A stretch of 64,000 nucleotides of DNA from Leucobacter rhizosphaerae (lineage in GTDB: Bacteria; Actinomycetota; Actinomycetes; Actinomycetales; Microbacteriaceae): the NCBI RefSeq assembly GCF_022919175.1, contig NZ_CP095043.1, positions 868,001 to 932,000 on the forward strand, given 5' to 3'. The position numbers were made by a program, and so were the translations under genes. The notes below the pieces were generated by a model. That model saw only the letters and a program-made list of their open reading frames with translations, did no database searches and had not been told where the DNA came from. Below, one piece after another: positions 43,690 through 52,153 of the stretch (positions are counted from its first letter, which is position 1; every line of letters starts with the position of its first letter).

Positions 43690-44372
43690 TCGGTACGATA
43701 GGTCAGGATGTCAGCTGGAACGAAATGTGCCGAGACCACGGCTGGTGGTCCGTGTTCGGGAAGAGGAAAGGACGTCGGCCGAAACCGCCGGTGCATGTTG
43801 ATCTAGTGCAGTGCGAGTTCACCGCGGTAAGCCCGAACAAATTGTGCCTCTCGGACATCACGGAGAATTGGACCGAGGAAGGCAAGCTGTATCGGCGCGC
43901 GGTGAAAAACGTGGTCTCGAACCGGGTGGTGAGGTACTCGATCAACTCGCGGATGAAGTCGACACTCGCGGTAAGCGCGCTGAACAATGCGGTCATGCGG
44001 CGCGGAGACACAGCCGGATGTGTGTTGCATACCGATAGAGGGTCGCAATTTCGGAGCAGAAAGCTCCGCTGCACTCTCGACCAACATGGCATAGCCGGGT
44101 CGATGGGCAGAGTCGGTGCCGAGGGTGACAACGCTGCAATGGAATCGTTCTTCAGTATGGTGCATAAGAATGTTCTGAATCGTCGCAGCTGGGCCAATCC
44201 TGACGAACTCCGTATCGCGATCGTGACCTGGAAAGAGCGAACCTATCATCGACGTCGTCGACAGGCTCGTTTTGGGGGTTTGAAGCAGATCGAGTACGAG
44301 GCCATCATGAATTAGAAGATCGCACTCGCTGCCTAACCAATCTGTCACCTAAACGTGCAGCCGACATAGCAC
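43690..44372 (+). mobile_element. truncated IS3-family insertion (orfB remnant)
   Basis: The frame from ATG 43725 encodes 196 residues of an IS3-type integrase core: LCLSDITENWTEEGKLY (first Asp), VLHTDRGSQFRSRK (second Asp), and DNAAMESFFSMVHKNVL (Glu), so the DDE triad is still present. The N-terminal HTH part and orfA are missing. Translation is cut by TAG after YEAIMN, although the old tail (KIALAA, stop) continues in frame to TAA at 44333. TGTCACCTAAACGTGCAG (44342-44359) resembles the right end of these elements. No left end was found; it is immobile. Confidence 0.85.
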
Positions 44373-44426
44373 TGGTGTGCGGACGTCAGTGGCGGGCAGC
44401 GTAAAACGCCGAAGCTGAGGCCCAAG

Positions 44427-44436
44427 CCCCCCCCCC
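44427..44436 (+). repeat. C10 homopolymer upstream of the restriction gene
   Basis: Ten consecutive C residues, 53 bp before the -10-like box of the MmeI-like gene. Tracts of this length are prone to slippage; whether it changes promoter strength here is unknown. Confidence 0.85.
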
Positions 44437-44488
44437 GGATGCGCTGAACACTCAGTCGCTGCCTGTGTAGGGAACTACGGTCGACGAC

Positions 44489-44494
44489 TATCGT
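44489..44494 (+). promoter_or_regulatory. -10 box of a likely leaderless restriction-methylase transcript
   Basis: TATCGT (TANNNT type) ends 7 nt before GTG 44502. No ribosome site precedes that codon, and this spacing fits a leaderless mRNA. No convincing -35 hexamer. Confidence 0.45.
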
Positions 44495-44501
44495 GGTACC
44501 C

Positions 44502-47309
44502 GTGTCTAAGTCTTTGTCGATGAATGAGATTCGAACTCGCGCCGCGCAGTTTATCCGCGATTGGCAAGATGAGCCCGGTGACGAGCGGCAGCAAGCACAG
44601 TCATTCGTTCGAGACTTGCTCGGAGTGTACGGGATCACTCAGACCCGCGCTGCCTTCTATGAGAAGCGTGTGAAGCGTTCCTCGACCGGTTCCCGTGGAT
44701 ACATCGACGCCCTGATCCCTGGTCTCGCGCTGATCGAGATGAAGTCGGCAGGTAACGATCTTGTCGTGGCTGAGAAACAAGCGCTCGACTATATTGACGA
44801 TCTCCCCGATCCTGAGGTTCCCCGCTGGGTTCTTACCAGCGACTTCCACCGGCTCCGACTGCTCGACCTACACGCCGACAACGACGGTGTCCAGGAGTTC
44901 ACGCTGACCCAGCTGAGGGATCACGCCGACAGACTGGCCTTTCTCGCCGGATACGGTGAACGCACCTTCGGATCGAAGGCCCAAGAAGCTGCATCGATCA
45001 GGGCCGCGAAGCTGATGGCCTCACTGTACGAGGCTCTTGAGGAGTCGGGGTACGACGATCACGAAGCGTCGGTATTCTTGGTGCGCACGCTCTTCGCGCT
45101 CTACGCCGATGACGCCGGCGTTTGGGATCGCGATCTGTTCCTCGAGTTCCTCGAAACGCGTACCGCCCAAGACGGCTCCGATCTCGGCCCGCAGCTATCG
45201 TTGCTGTACCAGGTGATGGGCAGGGACCCCAGCCGACGGCAATCGAACCTCGACGAGCTGATCGCCCGCTTCCCCTACGTCAACGGCGGCATCTTCGAGG
45301 AATCGGTATCAATCCCCTCATTCGACACTGCTATGCGCGATCGGCTGATCGCAGCGGCAATGTTCAACTGGTCAGCGATCTCGCCTGCCATCTTCGGCAG
45401 TCTCTTCCAAGCCGTCAAAGATAAGACAGCCCGCCGCGAGCTCGGAGAGCATTACACCACCGAAACCAACATCATGAAGGTCATCGGCCCGATGTTCCTT
45501 GATGAGCTGCGACAGCGGTTCATGGACGGCTACCACGACACAGCCAAGCTCAAAAAGCTGCGCGTGGACATGGGACAGATGCGATTCCTCGACCCAGCGT
45601 GCGGCTGTGGCAACTTTCTCGTCGTCGGATACAGACAGATGCGCGCGCTCGATCTCGAAATCCTGTTACGTGTCCAGCAGCTATCCGGCGACACAGCTCG
45701 CACGATGTTCTTCACCGAGGAACATCTTTCCGTCCGGCTATCGAGCTTCCACGGGATTGAGCTCGAGGAATGGCCAGCGCAGATCGCCGCCACCGCCCTC
45801 CACCTGGTGGAGCACCAGGCCAACCAAGCGATGGAACTGGCCCTCGGCACCGCGCCAGACTCTCTCCCACTAAACAAGATCCGAAGCATCCAGATCGACA
45901 ACGCGCTGCGCACGGACTGGGGCGATGTCGTGGAACCCACGGAACATCTATACATCATGGGAAATCCACCCTTCCTCGGCCACGCAACCCGTTCGCTTGA
46001 GCAAGCCCAGGAACTACGGGACGTGTGGCGTCGCAAGGACATCGGTCGGCTCGACTACGTCACCGGCTGGTACGCCAAGTCACTCGAACTGCTTAATCGG
46101 CCGGGGTATGCGGGAGAGTTCGCTTTCGTTTCCACGAACTCAATCGCGCAGGGCGAGCCAGTGCCGGCACTGTTCGGCCCTGTCTTCGCTGCCGCGTGGC
46201 GTGTCAAGTTTGCGCACCGCACGTTTGCCTGGACGAGCGAAGCGCCCGGCGCCGCCGCGGTGCACTGCTCTGTCATCGGATTCGACCGAACACCGAAGAA
46301 GCGCGCTCGACTGTTTGAGTATTCTGGCAACATAAAGGGTGAACCCGTCGAGCTGCCGGTTATCGAACAAATTAACGGATACTTGGTGGACGGGCCTAAT
46401 GTACTCATCGAGCAACGTCGTGCACCGTTAGCTCCGGAACTCCCGCCCATGGTGTTCGGCAACATGGCCCGCGACGACGGAAACCTCCTCATCGAGGCGG
46501 AGGACTACAACGAAGTCGTCGCAGACCCAGTAGCCGCAAAATACATCCGACCGTTTGTGGGTGCACGGCAACTAATCCATAACGAGCCGCGCTGGTGCCT
46601 CTGGCTTGTCGATTTGGAACCTAGTGACATCGCCCGCTCGCCAGTCTTACGGCGCCGCCTGGACGCCGTAAGACAATTCCGAGCGGACTCCACCGCAGAG
46701 TCCACTCGGCGGATGGCCGAGACACCGCACCTGTTCGGTCAGCGCTCGCAACCCGACACCCCGTACGTGTGCGTGCCGCGTCATGCTAGTGAGACCCGAC
46801 GCTACCTTCCGACTGCCGTTTTCCCGCCCGAAGTGATCTGCGGTGATGCGAACTTCAAAGCTGATGATCCAGATGGCATCGCGTTCGCGACCATTTCCTC
46901 TTCGGCCTTCATCGCCTGGCAAAAGACGGTGGGCGGTCGAATCAAGTCGGACCTGCGGTTCTCGAACACGCTGACCTGGAACACGTTTCCCCTGCCGCCA
47001 ATGACCGACAAGGAGCGGACTGCTATCATCGCCGGCGGACAGGCTATATTGCATGCGCGAGCACTACACCCTGAACGCTCATTGGCAGACCACTACAACC
47101 CCCTCGCGATGTCCCCGGAACTCGTGCGAGCACACCGCGAACTCGACTCCGCAGTCGACCAATGCTTGGGATTAAGAGGTACCGCCACCGACGAAAGTCG
47201 ACTGCGCGCACTGTTCTCCAACTACGCCAAGCTCACGACAACCAACGAACTCCCGATCGCCACCAAATCATCTCGCCGCAGGAATGTTGAATCGGGCGCC
47301 ACCAAATGA
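44502..47309 (+). CDS. MmeI-like (type IIL) restriction-methylation enzyme
   Basis: A 935-residue single-chain restriction/DNA methyltransferase of the MmeI family. N-terminal nuclease: Asp69 and Glu79-x-Lys81 in YIDALIPGLALIEMK. A helical spacer follows, ending in GEHYTTETNIMKVIGPMFLDEL. The gamma-class methylase core has motif I FLDPACGCGNF (about 361-371) and motif IV NPPF (about 487-490), consistent with N6-adenine methylation. The target-recognition domain includes CVPRHASETRRYLP and VICGDANFKADD, and the C-terminal helices end the protein. Length is typical of MmeI (about 919). The GTG 44502 start is inferred from the TATCGT box; ATG 44520 is an alternative. The stop overlaps the next gene (ATGA). 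Confidence 0.9.
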   Translation: MSKSLSMNEIRTRAAQFIRDWQDEPGDERQQAQSFVRDLLGVYGITQTRAAFYEKRVKRSSTGSRGYIDALIPGLALIEMKSAGNDLVVAEKQALDYIDDLPDPEVPRWVLTSDFHRLRLLDLHADNDGVQEFTLTQLRDHADRLAFLAGYGERTFGSKAQEAASIRAAKLMASLYEALEESGYDDHEASVFLVRTLFALYADDAGVWDRDLFLEFLETRTAQDGSDLGPQLSLLYQVMGRDPSRRQSNLDELIARFPYVNGGIFEESVSIPSFDTAMRDRLIAAAMFNWSAISPAIFGSLFQAVKDKTARRELGEHYTTETNIMKVIGPMFLDELRQRFMDGYHDTAKLKKLRVDMGQMRFLDPACGCGNFLVVGYRQMRALDLEILLRVQQLSGDTARTMFFTEEHLSVRLSSFHGIELEEWPAQIAATALHLVEHQANQAMELALGTAPDSLPLNKIRSIQIDNALRTDWGDVVEPTEHLYIMGNPPFLGHATRSLEQAQELRDVWRRKDIGRLDYVTGWYAKSLELLNRPGYAGEFAFVSTNSIAQGEPVPALFGPVFAAAWRVKFAHRTFAWTSEAPGAAAVHCSVIGFDRTPKKRARLFEYSGNIKGEPVELPVIEQINGYLVDGPNVLIEQRRAPLAPELPPMVFGNMARDDGNLLIEAEDYNEVVADPVAAKYIRPFVGARQLIHNEPRWCLWLVDLEPSDIARSPVLRRRLDAVRQFRADSTAESTRRMAETPHLFGQRSQPDTPYVCVPRHASETRRYLPTAVFPPEVICGDANFKADDPDGIAFATISSSAFIAWQKTVGGRIKSDLRFSNTLTWNTFPLPPMTDKERTAIIAGGQAILHARALHPERSLADHYNPLAMSPELVRAHRELDSAVDQCLGLRGTATDESRLRALFSNYAKLTTTNELPIATKSSRRRNVESGATK

Positions 47310-48820
47310 CCGACAAAAGCTGGCCGTACCCGACGATCCCCGTTCGCGGCAGTCTCACGATGGATAGCGACGGCAAGAATCAGCGGTGCGCGTGCGGAAA
47401 TGGTTCGTACTCGCCGACTTGGCATCACGCTGATTTAACCGGCCGACTGACATTTACATCGTCGGGATCATCCGGTCCTAACGAGTTCGTGGTGTGCCCA
47501 TCCTGCGGCCGGGTATACAGTAACGCTGATCTCCTCCACTCCGGCGACGGGACTGTAGCGGCCGTTACTCGATACGACGTGAACGCCCGAGTCTTCATGA
47601 CAGCGCGTGCGCAGTATATTAGGGAGGCGAACACCGCCAATCCCAGCCGCACTGCGCATACCAGGAGAGACGTAGCCAACTTCGAAGACTCCTGCTATCA
47701 GGTCGCGGTGCACGCTCAGGATTCCGCCATCGGTCGAGTCGGCGTCGTCCTTAAGGCGATTGCTCATGCTGCAGACAGAGCCGGTGACTACGAGTGCATC
47801 GACATCGCTGTGGCCTACGCGTCGGCGGAGGGAGTTCGACTGCTCGAAAACGCACTAGCCGGTCCGAGTTGGGCCGAAGCCAGGAAGAGATTCCTTGTTA
47901 GTTTGGACTTCGGGTTCACGCAGCCGAAGGCGCTCACGCGTCTCACCGAGATCAGCAGAGCTGAAGTTCGAGTTCCCAATGGACGAGAGGTGCTGAGGTC
48001 AGCTGCCCTACAACCACAAACCGCGTTCCACGCGAAGGTCTACAGCTTCGGCGTCGAAGAGTATCCGCACCTGCGCGCGTTAGTAGTCGGATCGGCAAAC
48101 TTAACCGCAAGCGCGCTCTCGACGGGCGCCGAGGTGGTCACATCTCAGACCTGGAAGTCTTACGCAACCGCTTGGAACGACTTAAGACGCGCACAACCTG
48201 TCCTCGACTGGTTCGAGGATACCTGGGAGAACGCGGACGCGATCGATGACGTGTTCGATGAGTACCGACAGAAGCGCCGCGCGCTAAAGATGCCCCCGCG
48301 AATCCAGGAGGAAAGGACCCCAGCAACGCGCCGTTATTTAGCTTCCCTAGAAGACCATGAGATCTCCGGAGATCTCTCCGTCCAACTCGCGGCAGCCAAG
48401 GAGCTGTGGATCCATGCTTCGTCAATGATTCGCAACCGGGGTGATCTGCCGGGAAGCCAGATCAACACCCCTCGAGGGACTCGTGTCTTCTTCGGCTTCC
48501 CTTCCGAGAAGCGCTCAAGAAACACCACCCTGGGATCGATCAATCTGCGCGTCACCGGCCACGCCTATCACGACCGCACCCTACGCTTCGGCGACAACGG
48601 TATGGATGTCATCAATCTGCCTATCCCCGAACAGAATGGCGTCGAGACTTACCTAGGTACGTTCTTGCTTTTTTCTCGCGACTCGCCTGAGGATGAAAAT
48701 CCTCCCTACTACACCCTGACCGTCACGGACGCGGCAGGAATCGATGCGAAGAAGGCATCCGCTGCCAACAGCGTTGACCTAACGATGAATGGCGGTAGAG
48801 AGTATGGCCTCTTGTTCTGA
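47306..48820 (+). CDS. zinc-ribbon plus phospholipase-D-type nuclease, coupled to the methylase
   Basis: A 504-residue protein with four possible zinc ligands (Cys28, Cys30, Cys64, Cys67: RCACG and CPSCGRVYS) followed by a PLD-superfamily domain. A single HKD-type site is visible: FHAKVYSFG (His242, Lys244) and VVGSANLTASAL (Asn265). Such single-motif members (Nuc, BfiI, NgoFVII relatives) usually dimerise and cleave DNA. The C-terminal 200 residues form an unrecognised, probably beta-rich domain. ATG at 47306 overlaps the methylase stop, so the two are made together. It may be a second nuclease or an effector of the restriction module; not proven. Confidence 0.82.
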   Translation: MTDKSWPYPTIPVRGSLTMDSDGKNQRCACGNGSYSPTWHHADLTGRLTFTSSGSSGPNEFVVCPSCGRVYSNADLLHSGDGTVAAVTRYDVNARVFMTARAQYIREANTANPSRTAHTRRDVANFEDSCYQVAVHAQDSAIGRVGVVLKAIAHAADRAGDYECIDIAVAYASAEGVRLLENALAGPSWAEARKRFLVSLDFGFTQPKALTRLTEISRAEVRVPNGREVLRSAALQPQTAFHAKVYSFGVEEYPHLRALVVGSANLTASALSTGAEVVTSQTWKSYATAWNDLRRAQPVLDWFEDTWENADAIDDVFDEYRQKRRALKMPPRIQEERTPATRRYLASLEDHEISGDLSVQLAAAKELWIHASSMIRNRGDLPGSQINTPRGTRVFFGFPSEKRSRNTTLGSINLRVTGHAYHDRTLRFGDNGMDVINLPIPEQNGVETYLGTFLLFSRDSPEDENPPYYTLTVTDAAGIDAKKASAANSVDLTMNGGREYGLLF

Positions 48821-49052
48821 TCGACGGTAGACCTCGCCCCAAGAACCAGCAGGTTAAAGGGATACATGGAGTAGAAAAGAGGGGCCTCGGCGCCCAGATC
48901 AACGTTCGACTGCATGGTCGGAATGTCCAACCAATGGAACCGCGAGTTGTTCCCACGCTGCAGTGAGGACGTCCAGGTAGGCCTGTGGACACTCGGAATC
49001 AAGGCGGTGGTGCGTGAATCCCGCTCGGCGGGTATCGGTTGCGGATCGCGGG
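48821..49052. other. gene-free stretch of the island's right part
   Basis: No gene recognised on either strand between the PLD gene and the IS481 stub. A/T-rich like the rest of the island; probably remnants of lost genes. Confidence 0.55.
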
Positions 49053-49235
49053 CTAGCTGTAGTGCCCAGCCAGGTTGTTTGAGATCCGGCTGATGGACGA
49101 GAGCTTGCCCATGGTGGCGTGGGGCCGGTGTTGATTGTAGAAGTGCAGCCGGGCTGGGAGGGCGGCGCGGCGTGCTGTCTCGGAGTTATAGTGCCGCGAG
49201 TTTGCCCAACCGTTGGCCAGGGTGCGGTGCTCCGG
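49053..49235 (-). pseudogene. IS481-family transposase C-terminal stub
   Basis: On the minus strand the frame reads RTLANGWANSRHYNSETA, then RRAALPARLHFYNQHRPHAT and MGKLSSISRISNNLAGHYS before TAG at 49055-49053. The YNxHRPH motif and the NLxGxYS ending are typical of IS481 transposases. Only the last 50-60 residues remain; the break coincides with the tRNA-Gln fragment at 49244, suggesting loss during rearrangement at that site. Confidence 0.82.
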
Positions 49236-49243
49236 GCCTCATG

Positions 49244-49274
49244 GCTGGGATACCTGGACTCGAACCAAGAACAA
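49244..49274 (-). repeat. second copy of tRNA-Gln 3' end (attachment remnant)
   Basis: A 31-bp segment beginning GCTGGGATACCTGGACTCGA and ending in ACAA is identical to 52153-52183 of the tRNA-Gln region except one base (A for G at the seventh position). The rest of the tRNA is absent. It forms the right border of the island and lies in the same orientation as the other copies. Confidence 0.88.
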
Positions 49275-49320
49275 CTGATTACCGTTCATCGTCTGAGCCG
49301 CACACCAGTACCCTAAACAG

Positions 49321-50310
49321 ATGTCCATCCTCATCGACCCGCCCGCATGGCCAGCGCACGGCCTGCTGTGGAGTCACCTGGTGTCCGACGCCAGCTACGA
49401 GGAACTGCACGCGTTCGCAGCGCAGCTGAGGATCCCGCGCCGCAGCTTCGATCTCGATCACTACGACCTGCCCGAGACCCGCTACGCCGACGCGATCGCG
49501 CTCGGGGCGCGGGCGGTCTCGGCGAAGGACGTCGTGCACCGGCTGCGCGACACCGGACTCCGCGTGCGGCAGGTCGACAAGCCCGCGTTGCTCCCGGTGC
49601 GGCGGCGGGAGTTCCTGCTCACGGAATGGGTGACGCTCGGGCGGTATACGGCGCCGGTGGAAACAGCCGCGCACGACGACGCCTGGCGCGCACTCGGCGA
49701 CGACCTCATCACCCGCTGGAACGAGCCGCACCGCCGCTACCACGACGAGCGGCACCTCGAAGACGTGCTGCTGGCACTCGACCACCTGACCGTGCGCGGC
49801 GAGGCCGTCTCCCCTGCGACGCTGCTGGCGGCCTGGTTCCACGACGCGGTCTACCAGGGCGACGCCCACGACGAATTGCACTCGGCGCGGCTCGCCTCCG
49901 AACGCCTCGGCGGGCTCGGGCTCGCACCGAGCCTCGTGCAGCAGGTGGGTGAGTTCATCGTCGCCACGACTCCCGGGCGGGCGTCGAACGCAACGAGCGC
50001 CACGGTCTCAGCGACGGGCCTACATCACCTGCTCGACGCGGACCTGTCGATCTTCGCATCGTCGCCCACGCGCTACGCGGAGTACACGTCCGCGGTGCGC
50101 GAGGAGTACGCACACGTGCCGGATCCCGACTTCGCGGTGGGTCGCTCGCGAATCCTGCGCGGCTATCTCGAACAGCCCACGCTGTACCGCACCCCCGCGG
50201 CGCAGGAGCTCTGGGAAGCGCATGCACGGGAGAACGTGCACGCGGAGATCGCGCGGCTCGGCCCGGCGGCGCCGCCCATGAACACCGGCACCGGAGAGGC
50301 ACCCGCATGA
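49321..50310 (+). CDS. DUF4031-HD domain fusion protein
   Basis: A 329-residue fusion. Residues 1-90 are DUF4031 (MSILIDPPAWPAHGLLWSHL, DLDHYDLPETRYADAIALGA). Residues 115-320 form an HD-superfamily phosphohydrolase-like domain with RRYHDERHLEDVL (first His) and AAWFHDAVYQ (HD pair), and a later Asp in HHLLDADLSIF. Proteins of this kind may hydrolyse phosphate esters or nucleotides, but no substrate is known. Codon bias is core-like. The stop overlaps the start of the SixA-like gene (ATGA), indicating a two-gene operon. Confidence 0.86.
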   Translation: MSILIDPPAWPAHGLLWSHLVSDASYEELHAFAAQLRIPRRSFDLDHYDLPETRYADAIALGARAVSAKDVVHRLRDTGLRVRQVDKPALLPVRRREFLLTEWVTLGRYTAPVETAAHDDAWRALGDDLITRWNEPHRRYHDERHLEDVLLALDHLTVRGEAVSPATLLAAWFHDAVYQGDAHDELHSARLASERLGGLGLAPSLVQQVGEFIVATTPGRASNATSATVSATGLHHLLDADLSIFASSPTRYAEYTSAVREEYAHVPDPDFAVGRSRILRGYLEQPTLYRTPAAQELWEAHARENVHAEIARLGPAAPPMNTGTGEAPA

Positions 50311-50801
50311 CCCAGCTCATTCTCGTACGCCACGCGAAGTCCGACTGGGGCGACCCGAGCCTCGTCGACCACGATCGCCCGCTGAACGCGCGCGGGCGGG
50401 CGAACGCACCCATGATGGCGGAACGGCTGGCGGCGACCGGCGCGTCGGTGGATCGGATCCTCTCGAGCACCGCGGTGCGAGCGCGCACCACGGCCGACCA
50501 CTTCGGCGAGGCGCTCGGACTGCGCGTCGAGGTCGATCCCGAGCTCTATCTCGCCTCGGCGTCGACGCTACTCGCCAAGGCGGCAGCTGCGGGATCGCCG
50601 ACGGTGCTGATGGTCGCGCACGATCCCGGGATCACGGACCTGGCCGCCCGGTTGTCCGACGGCGGGATCACCCACATGCCGACCTGCGCGGTCGCGCGGT
50701 TCGAATGGCATGCCAGCGGCGAGCGTGGCGCCGACGGCTGGCGCGAGGCGCAGACACGGATGCCCGACACCTGGAGCCTGGAGACGCCGCGCGGCGCCTG
50801 A
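50307..50801 (+). CDS. SixA-type histidine phosphatase
   Basis: A 164-residue histidine phosphatase of the SixA branch. Catalytic LVRHAKSDW (His at residue 8) and the second His in VAHDPGITDLA are in place, with the conserved Arg in LSSTAVRARTT. E. coli SixA acts on phosphohistidine of PTS proteins; the role here is inferred only from family. Translation is coupled to the DUF4031-HD gene. Confidence 0.9.
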   Translation: MTQLILVRHAKSDWGDPSLVDHDRPLNARGRANAPMMAERLAATGASVDRILSSTAVRARTTADHFGEALGLRVEVDPELYLASASTLLAKAAAAGSPTVLMVAHDPGITDLAARLSDGGITHMPTCAVARFEWHASGERGADGWREAQTRMPDTWSLETPRGA

Positions 50802-50843
50802 CAGGGGCGCCAAGCACCGGTCCGAGATCCGCGAGACCTCCCG

Positions 50844-52031
50844 CTACCCCTTCAGATTGAACACCGGCGTGAACGTCGGGTCGACCAGCGCCGGGCGGTC
50901 GGCGCGGAAGGCCTCTATGGGATACGCGGATCGACCCGAGACCGCGAGGTCCGAGAGGATCTCGCCGAGCAGGCCGCAGAACTTGCCGGCGTGGGCCGCG
51001 CCCGACCCCACGATCACGTTCGGGTGTCCGGGCAGCGAATCGAGGATGAAGTCCCGATCCGGCGTCAGATCGTAGGGGCAGGTCTTCGCGAACTCCACGC
51101 TGCCGACCGCACCGGGCAGCCGCTCACGCAGAAAGTCGAGCAGCACCTCGGTCTCGTCGGCGTGCGGCTCTGTCCGTCGCGTCTGCTGCGTGACGACGCG
51201 GGTCAGGTTCTCGCGCGCGAGCTTGATCGCCACCTCGCCGTAGGTCGGGAACCCGTAGGTGAAGTCGCTGCCGTGCCACACCCACACCGGGAAGCGATCG
51301 AGTGAAAACGCGCCGAGATCCGCGGGCCGCACGTACAGCACCTGCTCCTCGGTGATGGTCGTCCGCCAGGTCTGCCCGAGCGGCTGCAGCAGCTCATCGG
51401 TCCAGGAAGCCGCGCACACCACGACCTTCTCGGCGGTGAAGACGCCCTGATCAGTGACGACTCGCACCCCGCCGTCGACACTCTCGATCACCCGCGCGGG
51501 CGTGTGGTCGAGCACGGTGACCCCCATGCTCTGCGCGAGCGCGAGATGCGTCGCCGTCGCGCGCCGGATGTCGATGAACCCGGTCTCCTCCTGGAAGGTC
51601 GCCATGACCCGATCCTCCGGGATCTGCCACTGCGGGAAGCGCTCGAGCAGCGCCTCCTTGCCGAGCTCCTCGAACCCCACGCCGTTCTCGCGCATCACCG
51701 CGCGATACCGCTCCTGCGACTCGATGCCGGCCGTGCCCTCGATCGCGATGTCGAGGCCACCCGACTGCACGAACACACGCTGCCCGGCCTCCGCCTGAAG
51801 TGCGGCCCAGTTGTCGTACATCGCGCGGGTCAGCCGGCCGTACACGCTGCTGTGGTAGCTGTGCCGGATGATGCGGTGGTGATCGTTGGAGGCGCCCCGG
51901 TCGTGCCCGACACCGAACTGCTCGAGCACGAGCACGTCGCGCTGCCCGCGCTTCGCCAGCCAATAAGCAGTCGCACTGCCGATCGCACCGGCACCGATCA
52001 CGATGGTCTGGTACTGCGTCTGCACCGTCAC
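50844..52031 (-). CDS. solA: N-methyl-L-tryptophan/sarcosine oxidase family flavoprotein
   Basis: A 395-residue FAD oxidase of the monomeric sarcosine oxidase type. N-terminal Rossmann motif IGAGAIGSATAYWLAKRG; the Cys of KTCPYDLTPDRDFILD is at the position that binds FAD covalently in relatives; GGSGAAHAGKF-like sequence (VGSGAAHAGKFCGLLGE) lies near the C-terminus. The enzyme oxidises N-methyl amino acids with release of formaldehyde and H2O2. Which substrate it prefers is not shown; the symbol reflects the E. coli homologue. It ends 42 bp from the SixA gene (convergent). Confidence 0.86.
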   Translation of the reverse strand: MTVQTQYQTIVIGAGAIGSATAYWLAKRGQRDVLVLEQFGVGHDRGASNDHHRIIRHSYHSSVYGRLTRAMYDNWAALQAEAGQRVFVQSGGLDIAIEGTAGIESQERYRAVMRENGVGFEELGKEALLERFPQWQIPEDRVMATFQEETGFIDIRRATATHLALAQSMGVTVLDHTPARVIESVDGGVRVVTDQGVFTAEKVVVCAASWTDELLQPLGQTWRTTITEEQVLYVRPADLGAFSLDRFPVWVWHGSDFTYGFPTYGEVAIKLARENLTRVVTQQTRRTEPHADETEVLLDFLRERLPGAVGSVEFAKTCPYDLTPDRDFILDSLPGHPNVIVGSGAAHAGKFCGLLGEILSDLAVSGRSAYPIEAFRADRPALVDPTFTPVFNLKG

Positions 52032-52108
52032 ACTCCTGGGACTCGTGAGTGACGTCGAAGGTCACTCGGGGCATTGCTGGGGCTGACCTCAGACGCCCGT
52101 CAGCGCAC

Positions 52109-52145
52109 AAAAAAGCTCCTGGTTTCCTTGCGGAAAACCAGGAGC
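52109..52145 (-). terminator. rho-independent terminator of tRNA-Gln
   Basis: The minus-strand transcript folds AGCUCCUGGUUUUCC against GGAAACCAGGAGCU with a short GCAA loop, followed by six U (52114-52109). It begins 9 nt after the tRNA 3' end. This is the clearest intrinsic terminator in the window. Confidence 0.92.
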
Positions 52146-52153
52146 TGATCTCG

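Noticed and set aside
44603..47309. Reading the methylase as PglX of a BREX system or DrmMI of DISARM
   Set aside because: The N-terminal D..ExK nuclease and domain order are those of MmeI. No BrxA/B/C/L/Z or DrmA/B/D genes are present.
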